Part shown: positions 55,128 to 62,690 of the stretch, in pieces | Layout: every line of letters begins with the position of its first letter | Numbering within the stretch: position 1 is the first letter of the stretch | Assembly: GCF_008271695.1 (NCBI RefSeq) | Contig: NZ_VKKY01000001.1 | Span: 986,589 to 1,050,588, forward strand | Reading direction: 5' to 3' | Origin: Rufibacter hautae | Lineage (GTDB): Bacteria; Bacteroidota; Bacteroidia; Cytophagales; Hymenobacteraceae | DNA: 64,000 nucleotides | The notes under the pieces: model-generated | What the model saw: only the letters and a program-made list of their open reading frames with translations | Told to the model about the DNA's origin: nothing | Database searches by the model: none | Program-made: the position numbers and the translations under genes

Positions 55128-55176
55128 CTCCCCGGTTTAGGGCCTGTTTTATGAAAACAAGCCTTAAACCGGGGAG
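55128..55176. repeat. Palindromic intergenic repeat, copy 25 (extended)
   Basis: 23-bp arms CTCCCCGGTTTAGGGCCTG... and its partner pair at 21 of 23 positions with a three-base loop. It begins 20 bases after the tamL stop and probably ends that transcript. Confidence 0.85.
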
Positions 55177-55244
55177 CTTACATTTACGGTAATCTGTTTC
55201 ATTGGCAGGTAGATTTTGCTCTTGCTTTACCTTCATTCTTCAGG

Positions 55245-55844
55245 TCATTTCAGCTTCACCAGGTTGAGCGCGGGCAAAGGTCCACCGGGGAATTGCTGTA
55301 GCCGTCCGCCTTCGTTCAGGGTGCCTAAATCCACGCCGGCAAAGCCGATGCGATTGATGAGATCCAGCACGGTCCTTTTCGCTTCGGCGTCATTACCGGA
55401 GTAGAAGATCACGCGGTTACCGCCTTCTTCCTGCGGGTTTGCGGCCAGAACGGCGGCCAACAATGTATTGAAGGCTTTCACCACTTTGGAGCCAGGCAAC
55501 AGGGAGGCCACCACTTCGCTGGAAGCTTGGCCATCTAGGTCGGCGGGCACAAAACCGGGCAGCACGGCATTGGTGGCATCTATGACCACGCGGTTCTCCC
55601 AAGACGGCACGTGGGCCACCGCTTCCTCCAGTTTATTCCAGGGTACGGCCAGAAACACAATGTCTGCCGCAGCGGCTTCCTGGGTTGTGCCCGCCTTTAT
55701 GCCTTGGCCAATTTCCTCCACCACAGGGCGTAATGACTCTGGTCCGCGGCTGTTACTGATGAGGGTGTCATACCCTGCTTTGGCGGCGTGCCGGGCAAAG
55801 GCTTTGCCTATTTTACCGGCTCCTATGATTCCTATTTTGGTCAT
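55245..55844 (-). CDS. F420H2:NADP-reductase-like dinucleotide-binding protein
   Basis: A 199-residue NADP-binding protein with the Rossmann start MTKIGIIGAGKIGKAFARHA and VVKAFNTLLA; it is about the length of the NADPH-F420 reductase family. In Bacteroidota, where F420 is not expected, the electron partner is probably different. It lies 30 bases after the pirin stop on the minus strand and could be co-transcribed with it. Confidence 0.88.
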   Translation of the reverse strand: MTKIGIIGAGKIGKAFARHAAKAGYDTLISNSRGPESLRPVVEEIGQGIKAGTTQEAAAADIVFLAVPWNKLEEAVAHVPSWENRVVIDATNAVLPGFVPADLDGQASSEVVASLLPGSKVVKAFNTLLAAVLAANPQEEGGNRVIFYSGNDAEAKRTVLDLINRIGFAGVDLGTLNEGGRLQQFPGGPLPALNLVKLK

Positions 55845-55874
55845 GACTTCTGATTTTTAGGCGCTAAACATTCC

Positions 55875-56749
55875 TTAGTTATGGTACACGATCTCGCCGT
55901 ACTTGCCATTGAAGAAATCTCGGTACGCCACGGCAATCTCGGTCCGGCTGTTCATCACAAAAGGACCTTCGGCCACGATGGGCTCCGTATAGCTTTCTCC
56001 CCCGAAAATGATCAGGTCAATGGCTTTCTCGGCGGGGTTGTACACGTCAATAGCGCCGTCTTTGCGGTCAAACTCAATGAACTCACCAGCCGTGTAGGCA
56101 TCTCCGTTGATGCTGACATTGCTTTCCAGCAGGAAGGCGGCATACTCTAACCCGCCTTGGGTGGCAAGAGAGAATTGCTGGCCGGCCTCTAAATGCAGGT
56201 GGTAGATGAACTGCTCTGAGTAGCTGGGGATCTGAGAAGTGAGTTCCGCGTAACGCCCGGCTACGACTTTGATCCATCCTTTGCCCTGTTCCAATTCTTT
56301 CTGCGGCACTTCTTGGGCCTGTACAGCCAGGTACTCAGGAGACTCGGCTTTGTTTTTGGCGGGGAGGTTCACCCAGAACTGCAGGCCGTGGGTGGTTCTG
56401 TTTTCCAACTGCGGATCTGGGTTCAGGTTCTCGTCATGGATGACTCCGTTACCGGCTTTCATCCACTGGATACCGCCGAGGTTACCTTGGCGTGGTGCCC
56501 GGCACTGTCAAAGTGTTCATCCTCGCCCTGGAGCAGATAGGTCAACGTGGCGATGCCTCTGTGGGGGTGCGCGCCGGTCCCGTTTTTCATTCTAGGCGCA
56601 TCTGCCGCGTGTACTTTAGGGGCGATGTGGTCCAGGAACACAAAGGGGCCCACGGCCTGCGTGTATCTGTTGGGCACAATGCGGTAGATGGTTAAATCGC
56701 CTATATCGGCCCGTTGGCCTTTGGTGGTGAAGCTTACTTCCTTTTTCAT
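55875..56749 (-). pseudogene. Pirin, split by a single-base frameshift
   Basis: Two overlapping readings together make a normal-length pirin. The first, 56749-56459, has the metal site AHPHRGIATLTYLLQGEDEHFDS; it runs to HHAKVTS then shifts. The second, 56462-55875, starts MKAGNGVIHDENL and holds the C-terminal cupin. Reading through in the second frame restores GGIQWMKAG exactly, so about one base is missing near 56476-56480. Pirin is an iron-binding cupin, often a quercetinase or transcription cofactor. It may be inactive, or the base may be a sequencing error. Confidence 0.85.
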
Positions 56750-56901
56750 GTCTGTATCGTTTTAAGGTTGAAGAAGGGCTGTTTATTTCCCTTATGAACG
56801 ATACAAAGATGCGGCCTTGCCCTGCCCAAAGACGATGAGATTTGGTAAATAAAAGCGTTGACAAATGTCAACGAAACCCGGTAAAGGCTAGCCGCAGTAA
56901 A

Positions 56902-57480
56902 CTAAAGGGAATGCTTTCTAATGCGGCTGAGGGTTTCCTTGGTGATGCCCAGGTAAGAGGCGATGAGGTGTTGCGGAAAGCGCTGCACCAACTCGGGGTG
57001 CTGGAGGGTGAAATCGGTGTAGCGTTTCTCAGCGGAGAAGCTGATGGCGGCGTTGATTCTGCGTTGGTTGGCCATGGAGTGGCGGTCATCCATCTGGCGG
57101 GCCATTTTAGTCAAGGTTGGTACCTGCTCGTAGAGTTGGAACAGGTGGGCTTTCTCCACCAGCAGCAGGTCTGTGTCTTCCCAGGCATCTATGTTAAACG
57201 CGGAGGGAGTGAGCATCAGGAAACTTTCGCGGTCGCCCACCCACCAGTTCTCAATGGCCAGTTGCACAATGTGCTCGGCGCCTTTCTCGTCTACGCTGTA
57301 CTGCCGCATGGCGCCTTTCACGATGAAGGCCATGTACCGGCAGATATCGCCGCTCTGCAACAGGTACTGCCGCTTCCGCAAGCGTTTGGGAACAAAGGCG
57401 TTTCTGATCAGTTCCTGCTCCTGGGGCGTAAGCGTGGCCTGGGTATACTGACCGATGTAGTTGAAAAGGGCTTCGTGCAT
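56902..57480 (-). CDS. Crp/Fnr family regulator (cyclic-nucleotide-binding domain)
   Basis: A 192-residue regulator with an N-terminal cyclic-nucleotide-binding domain (about 20-130, LLQSGDICRYMAFIVKGAMRQYS) and a C-terminal helix-turn-helix (about 165-190, IASYLGITKETLSRIRK). No Cys cluster for oxygen sensing is present. It sits upstream of pirin on the same strand and divergent from the NmrA gene, so it may control the redox group around it (inference). Confidence 0.9.
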   Translation of the reverse strand: MHEALFNYIGQYTQATLTPQEQELIRNAFVPKRLRKRQYLLQSGDICRYMAFIVKGAMRQYSVDEKGAEHIVQLAIENWWVGDRESFLMLTPSAFNIDAWEDTDLLLVEKAHLFQLYEQVPTLTKMARQMDDRHSMANQRRINAAISFSAEKRYTDFTLQHPELVQRFPQHLIASYLGITKETLSRIRKHSL

Positions 57481-57704
57481 GGCGTCTGAAAGCGTGCCGC
57501 AGTATACGGAAAAATCACTTGCGCCGGAAACATGCCCCAGGAAGAATCTGCTGGCAGCATGGCCTTGCCGCCGGAAAGAGCATGAGTTATTGGCCGATAT
57601 GGGAGTTGGTTTAATCTGGGGAATGTCGTGCCGTAGACTTTGCCCCCCTTCCCTAACCTTTTCCCCCGATTGCGGTTATGGTTACAATTCAAAAAGATTA
57701 AACC

Positions 57705-58640
57705 ATGTTCATTGACGGGAGCGCTGTATTGCAAGAGAAAACCATTGTTATAGCCGGTGCCACCGGAGACCTGGGTACGCGCATTGCCGGACACCTGCTG
57801 CACCGCGGAGCCCGGGTGCGGGCACTTGTGCGCCCCGGCAACACCAGCGATAAAACCGCGAATTTGCAGGCCAAGGGCGCTACGGTGATAGAGGTAGATT
57901 ACAGAAACCACGCAGAACTGGTAAAAGCCTGCGCGGGCGGCACCTGCGTGGTCTCCGCGCTATCTGGCCTGGAGGAGGTGATTTTGGATGCCCAGACGGC
58001 GTTGTTGCAGGCGGCCGTGGAAGCCGGAGTACCCCGCTTTATTCCTTCTGACTTCGCGATTGATTTCACCAAGCTGCCCCACGGCACCAACCGCAACCTG
58101 GATCTGCGGCAGGAGTTCAAAGAGCGCCTGGACAAAGCACCCATTGCGGCAACCTCAGTACTCAACGGTATGTTCTCTGACCTCCTGACGGGCCAGGCGC
58201 CGGTAGTCTTGTTTCCGCTTAAACGGGTAGTGTACTGGGAAGACGCAGACCAACCGCTGGACTTCACCACCATTGAAGACACCGCCGCGTTCACCGCCGC
58301 TGCCGCCCTGGATGCGGCCACACCCCGTTACCTGCGGATTGCAGGCGATGTGCTGAGTGCGCGGGGCCTGAAGGAAGCCGCCAGCCAGGCCACCGGAGAT
58401 CAATTCAAGTTGCTCAAGGCCGGAAAGCTGGGTCGGCTGGACAAAATCATCAAGTTCACGCGAACGGTCTTCCCGCAGAAAGAAGAAGTCTTCCCGGCTT
58501 GGCAAGGCATGCAGTACATGCGGAACATGTTCAGCGGGCTCCCCATACTAACACCGCTGGACAACAATCGTTACCCGGGCATCAGATGGACCACCGTTCA
58601 GGAAGTACTCGCGCAGCACGTTCAGCAGAACCCAAAATAA
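57705..58640 (+). CDS. NmrA-like NAD(P)-binding reductase
   Basis: A 311-residue protein with Rossmann motif IAGATGDLGTRIAGHLL and the NmrA/isoflavone-reductase pattern (PRFIPSDFAIDFTKLP). These enzymes or redox sensors use NAD(P)H; the substrate is unknown. It is divergent from the Crp/Fnr regulator with a 224-bp gap and ends before a bidirectional terminator. Confidence 0.88.
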   Translation: MFIDGSAVLQEKTIVIAGATGDLGTRIAGHLLHRGARVRALVRPGNTSDKTANLQAKGATVIEVDYRNHAELVKACAGGTCVVSALSGLEEVILDAQTALLQAAVEAGVPRFIPSDFAIDFTKLPHGTNRNLDLRQEFKERLDKAPIAATSVLNGMFSDLLTGQAPVVLFPLKRVVYWEDADQPLDFTTIEDTAAFTAAAALDAATPRYLRIAGDVLSARGLKEAASQATGDQFKLLKAGKLGRLDKIIKFTRTVFPQKEEVFPAWQGMQYMRNMFSGLPILTPLDNNRYPGIRWTTVQEVLAQHVQQNPK

Positions 58641-58669
58641 ACCTTACCAAGCATCTGTCAAGCCGGGCT

Positions 58670-58708
58670 GCTTTTGGCTTGTTTTACAGATATCAGCTTC
58701 AAAACAGC
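58670..58708. repeat. Palindromic intergenic repeat, copy 26
   Basis: GCTTTTGGCTTGTTTT and ATATCAGCTTCAAAACAGC, 30 bases past the NmrA-like stop. Confidence 0.6.
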
Positions 58709-58772
58709 TTTTAGGAGAATTCATGTTTTAGAAGCTCTTTTTGAAAAACAGGCTCAATTTGCGCTTGCTTTC

Positions 58773-58818
58773 AAAACAGAATCGCCACCCGTTGCAACAC
58801 GGGTGGCGATTCTGTTTT
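58773..58818. terminator. Bidirectional terminator between NmrA-like gene and asnB
   Basis: Perfect 20-bp arms (outer AAAACAGAATCGCC, inner ACCCGT) with a six-base loop and A-rich/T-rich flanks on both sides, suited to stop both convergent genes. Confidence 0.88.
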
Positions 58819-58838
58819 TTGGCTTTGGGTCTAAAGGC

Positions 58839-60521
58839 TTATTGCAAGACTTCCTGCTGGTACGCCTTGGCGTGGACGTTGGCCACGGCTCTACCCGAAG
58901 GATCGTTCAGGTTCTTGAAGGAGGCATCCCATTCCAGCGCTACTGGCGAACTGCAGGCCACGGATGGCACGGAAGGCACTGAGAGCGCGGCGGCATCGCT
59001 GGGGAAGTGCTTGGAGAAAATAGACCGGTAGTAGTACTCCTCTTTAGACGATGGCGTCTGGATAGGGAACCGGAAGCGGGCGTTGGCCAGTTGCTCATCG
59101 CTCACTTTGGCGTTCACCATCTCCTTGAGGGTGTCAATCCAGCTGTAGCCAACCCCGTCTGAGAACTGCTCTTTCTGGCGCCAGGCCACGCTGGCCGGCA
59201 GGTAGTCTTCAAACGCTTTGCGCAACACCCATTTCTCCATGCGTTCGCCGTTGATGAGCTTGTCCTGGGGGTTGATGCGCATGGCCACATCCATGAACTC
59301 TTTGTCCAGGAACGGCACGCGGCCCTCAATGCCCCAAGAGGCCAGGGATTTGTTCGCACGCAGGCAGTCATACATGTGCAGTTTGTCCAGCTTGCGCACG
59401 TTCTCTTCGTGGAAGGCCTTGGCGTTAGGTGCCTTGTGGAAGTACAGGTAACCCCCGAAGATCTCATCGGCGCCCTCGCCGGAGAGCACCATTTTGATGC
59501 CCATGGCTTTGATGGCTCGGGCCATGAGGTACATAGGCGTTGACGCGCGCACGGTGGTCACGTCATAAGTCTCCAGGTGGTAGATCACGTCTTTGATGGC
59601 GTCAATGCCCTCCTGGATGGTGAATTTGATCTCATGGTGCACCGTACCCAGGTGATCGGCTACCTTCTGAGCCGCCGCTAAGTCTGGGGAGCCTTCCAAC
59701 CCGATGGCGAAGGAATGCAGTTGGGGCCACCAAGCGGCCTCCTGGTCGTTGGTTTCTACGCGCCGCTCAGAGTATTTCTTGGCAATGGCCGAGGTGATGG
59801 AGGAATCAAGTCCGCCGGAAAGCAGCACACCGTAGGGCACATCGCTCATGAGTTGACGGTGCACGGCGGCTTCCAGGGCTTCTCTCAACGCCTGGATGTC
59901 TGTTTCGTTTTCGGCTACGTTTTTGTACTCCATCCAGTCGCGGTCATACCATTTCTGGTAGCCTTCTTCTTTGCTGGACAGGTAATGGCCTGGCGGGAAC
60001 AGCTCAATTTTGGCGCACTTCCCTTCCAAAGCCTTCAGCTCAGAGGCCACGTAGAACGTACCATTCTGGTCCCAGCCGATGTACAGCGGGATAATGCCCA
60101 TGTGGTCACGGGCGATGAGGTACTCGTTGTTCTCAATATCATAGATGGCAAACCCGAAGATGCCGTTGAGGTCATCCAGGAACTTGGTGCCTTTCTCTTT
60201 GTAAAGCGCCAGAATGACCTCGCAGTCAGACTTGGTCTGGAAATTATAGTTGGTGGTGAGGTTCTCACGCAGCTGCAGGTGGTTATAGATCTCGCCGTTG
60301 GCGGCCAGCACCAGTTTTCCGTCCTGGCTGAACAAAGGCTGTTTCCCCGAGATAGGGTCCACAATGGCCAACCGCTCATGGGCCAGGATCGCATTCTCAT
60401 TGCTGTAAACCCCGCTCCAATCCGGACCACGGTGCCGGATACACTTCGCCATTTCCAAAACCTGGGGCCGCAACGCCTCAGATGACTCTTTTAAATCGAA
60501 AGCACAAACAATTCCACACAC
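58839..60521 (-). CDS. asnB: Asparagine synthase (glutamine-hydrolysing), AsnB
   Basis: A 560-residue class II glutamine amidotransferase/asparagine synthetase. The start codon is GTG, placing the catalytic Cys2 (MCGIVCAF) directly after the initiator; an ATG 10 bases upstream is out of frame. The N-terminal glutaminase domain (about 1-200) has RGPDWSG and VLAANGEIYNH. The synthetase domain (about 215-520) carries the PP-loop SGGLDSSITSAIAKKY and the motif LSGEGADEIFGGY. ATP-dependent amidation of aspartate using glutamine. The last 40 residues are variable. Confidence 0.94.
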   Translation of the reverse strand: MCGIVCAFDLKESSEALRPQVLEMAKCIRHRGPDWSGVYSNENAILAHERLAIVDPISGKQPLFSQDGKLVLAANGEIYNHLQLRENLTTNYNFQTKSDCEVILALYKEKGTKFLDDLNGIFGFAIYDIENNEYLIARDHMGIIPLYIGWDQNGTFYVASELKALEGKCAKIELFPPGHYLSSKEEGYQKWYDRDWMEYKNVAENETDIQALREALEAAVHRQLMSDVPYGVLLSGGLDSSITSAIAKKYSERRVETNDQEAAWWPQLHSFAIGLEGSPDLAAAQKVADHLGTVHHEIKFTIQEGIDAIKDVIYHLETYDVTTVRASTPMYLMARAIKAMGIKMVLSGEGADEIFGGYLYFHKAPNAKAFHEENVRKLDKLHMYDCLRANKSLASWGIEGRVPFLDKEFMDVAMRINPQDKLINGERMEKWVLRKAFEDYLPASVAWRQKEQFSDGVGYSWIDTLKEMVNAKVSDEQLANARFRFPIQTPSSKEEYYYRSIFSKHFPSDAAALSVPSVPSVACSSPVALEWDASFKNLNDPSGRAVANVHAKAYQQEVLQ

Positions 60522-60692
60522 GATACTTGCATCTTTTAATTAACGATTATCAAATATGGCAGGAATAATTTAAAACAACATAAATATTCGCAACATTTTT
60601 ACCAAAACGTTGAAAAATACCTAACATTACGCTTCTACAGGTGCTTGTATTATATTAGAACAGCAGAATGGTTGTTAGTTTGGCACTAGGCG

Positions 60693-60712
60693 GATTGATT
60701 GATTGATTGATT
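60693..60712. repeat. (GATT)5 tandem repeat
   Basis: Five perfect GATT units. It is about 170 bases upstream of asnB, so copy-number change would not alter a coding frame. Confidence 0.85.
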
Positions 60713-60866
60713 GGAGATCTGGTTCCCTGCAGGTCTTCCATTCTCTTCTGCGCGAGAACAGCTTTCTGTTTCTAGTACGATTTTTTGAAAACAGCCCTAA
60801 AACTCGCATGGGGAGACTTCCCGCTTTTCAGGTGAATAACCCAACCCCTGCTACCATGTACAATTT

Positions 60867-60903
60867 GTGTTTCAGGGTTGTTCTTGGGAAAACCAGGGCA
60901 AAC
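60867..60903. repeat. Palindromic intergenic repeat, copy 28
   Basis: GTGTTTCAGGGTTGTTC and GGAAAACCAGGGCAAAC, a moderately conserved copy. A half-copy (TTTTTTGAAAACAGCCCTAA) is at 60774-60803. Confidence 0.55.
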
Positions 60904-61044
60904 CGTTGGGTTACTCTAAACTCAGGAATCATTTGACGCCGCTGGCTACAAACACGGATTCTCCGCTTGAGTGGAGCGAAGAGGGGTGTTTACACCTGCA
61001 GGCGGGTGAAGAACTCCCTCATGGCTGCAATCGAGAAGCGGCGC

Positions 61045-61443
61045 TTATGCTTCTTTGGAGAGGTCCATCAGGGCGGACAGGGCTGCCTGGGCGTGCTGCT
61101 GGTCCACAAAGATATGGTCGTGGTAAAAGGCGGCCACTACGTTGCAGCTTATCCCCTTTTCGGCGAGGGCTTGGGAGAAAGCCGCCGTTAAACCTACTGC
61201 CGCCAGCGAAGAATGGACCGTGAGGGTGATCCAGGCCGCGGTAAAGGAGTAGGAAAGTTGCCATTCATCGGCGAGTTCTTTTCTGAGAATTACGGTGATG
61301 CCTTCGGTTTCCCGAAAGGTCATGAGCGCCTGATTGAGGTCTATTTTTGCGGAATCTTGCACCACGCAGAAGACGTAATCTCCGGGGTTTAGTTTGGGCT
61401 CTAAAGTCCTCAGCATACCGGTCAAATCTGTTTCGCCGGTCAT
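61045..61443 (-). CDS. ACT-domain protein
   Basis: A 132-residue cytoplasmic protein made of ACT-like modules (YVFCVVQDSAKIDL... and AWITLTVHSSLAAVGLTAAF). ACT domains bind amino acids or other small ligands, but no enzyme domain is attached. Its first four bases overlap the end of the GNAT gene (TGA/ATG overlap), so it is co-transcribed with it. Confidence 0.85.
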   Translation of the reverse strand: MTGETDLTGMLRTLEPKLNPGDYVFCVVQDSAKIDLNQALMTFRETEGITVILRKELADEWQLSYSFTAAWITLTVHSSLAAVGLTAAFSQALAEKGISCNVVAAFYHDHIFVDQQHAQAALSALMDLSKEA

Positions 61444-61976
61444 CTGCTTGATGGGTTGGTTGGAACAGACTGATTACTGAACAGCAGCAGGTCTTCGTGG
61501 CTGCCAGGCAAACGGGTGGTTTTCTGGAGCTTCAACCCTACTTTCTCCAGCAGCCGGATGGACCTTGCGTTATTGGGGGCGGTGATGGCCAGGATGGTGG
61601 GGATCTGCAGGCGGGTGCTGGCGTCTTCCATCACGGCGCTGGCCATCTCAGAAGCATAGCCTTGTCCGCTGAAATCTGGGAGAAAAGCAAAGCCCAGATC
61701 GGGGTGGTCCAGACCGTCGCGGTTCACCAGGCCACACATGCCAATCGCCTGCCCGTCTTCTTTGCGTTCTACCAAAGACAACCCGTAGCCATGCTGCAAG
61801 TAGCTTTTCAGGGGGCCGTTCTGCAGGTAAAATAGGGCCTGCTCCTGGGTTTTCACGTTTCGGTCCCCAATGAACTGCAGCCACCCCGGGCTGTTCATGA
61901 GGGTGATGATAAAAGCCGTGTCCTGGAGCGTGAACTCCCGCAGCCTTAGTCTTTCTGTTTCCAGGAGGATTTTCAT
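61440..61976 (-). CDS. GNAT acetyltransferase, RimJ/RimL-like
   Basis: A 178-residue acetyltransferase starting MKILLETERLRLREFTLQD, as in the RimJ/RimL group. The acetyl-CoA region is LPDFSGQGYASEMASAVMED, followed by NNARSIRLLEKVGL. It probably acetylates an N-terminal amine of a protein or a small molecule. Its stop overlaps the downstream ACT gene's start by four bases. Confidence 0.9.
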   Translation of the reverse strand: MKILLETERLRLREFTLQDTAFIITLMNSPGWLQFIGDRNVKTQEQALFYLQNGPLKSYLQHGYGLSLVERKEDGQAIGMCGLVNRDGLDHPDLGFAFLPDFSGQGYASEMASAVMEDASTRLQIPTILAITAPNNARSIRLLEKVGLKLQKTTRLPGSHEDLLLFSNQSVPTNPSSR

Positions 61977-62066
61977 AAATCGTTGCTAAAGTAGAATGCT
62001 AGCAGATCGGGCTTTTATAAGGAACGCTGACGCTGTTTTTGATGGCTGCTGATTCTCACGGGCAGG

Positions 62067-62570
62067 TTAACGGACACTTTGCGCTACACTTGTTTCGATG
62101 GGCTGCGACAACAGTTTTTTAAGAAACACTATCTGGCCTAAATGGTAGTGGGCATGCTCAACCACGCCCTGAATGTTGCGGTAGTAGCTTCCGTATTTCT
62201 CCTCCACAAAGGTTTCCCACAGTTTGCATTCCGGCAACTGCTCCACCAGCAGGGCCAGGTCTTCGGCATCGGTCCAGGATTCCTGCAGCAATTTCCCCCA
62301 AGCTTCGGGTGAGTCGATGGCCGGATGGTTGAAACTGTCGGTGTCCTTGGCGTTGAGCGATTCATCCCTTAATACCCGCAACACCGCCTTTACATAGTAG
62401 TTGGTATGGTACACCAGGGCCGCAATGGTGTTGAGCGTAGAGATTTTGGCGGTAGCCTGTTGCCAGGTAAGGTCCGAAACGTTTTCCCGCATGGTGACGT
62501 CCGTCCAGTTCTCCCCGAAATGAACTTCTCTCAGGTGCCTGGCCAATTGCTGTGGTAGATTCATGGGCAT
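62067..62570 (-). CDS. DinB-superfamily (DUF1572-like) protein
   Basis: A 167-residue all-helical protein with spaced histidines that could bind metal (ALVYHTNYY and VVEHAHYHLGQIVFLKKLL), as in DinB/YfiT-type four-helix bundles. Their function in Bacteroidota is mostly unknown; some are thiol-transferases. Either of two Met codons (62570 or 62564) could start it. Confidence 0.8.
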   Translation of the reverse strand: MPMNLPQQLARHLREVHFGENWTDVTMRENVSDLTWQQATAKISTLNTIAALVYHTNYYVKAVLRVLRDESLNAKDTDSFNHPAIDSPEAWGKLLQESWTDAEDLALLVEQLPECKLWETFVEEKYGSYYRNIQGVVEHAHYHLGQIVFLKKLLSQPIETSVAQSVR

Positions 62571-62690
62571 GAGGTTTTATTGAAGTTTACAGAAAATAGG
62601 CAGAAAACACTTGAACTGGACTTTTATTTCTGCTTAGCCTTACCCCCATACTTTTATCTAGGAATTTGCTTCAGGCTTGCAAGAATTAAA

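Larger units (their letters stand above)
60522..61044. other. Intergenic region upstream of asnB
   Basis: A 523-bp gap with no gene. It has a GATT tetranucleotide tandem (60693-60712) and two repeat copies (60774-60803 degraded, 60867-60903). An asnB promoter should lie in the first 100 bases. Confidence 0.5.
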
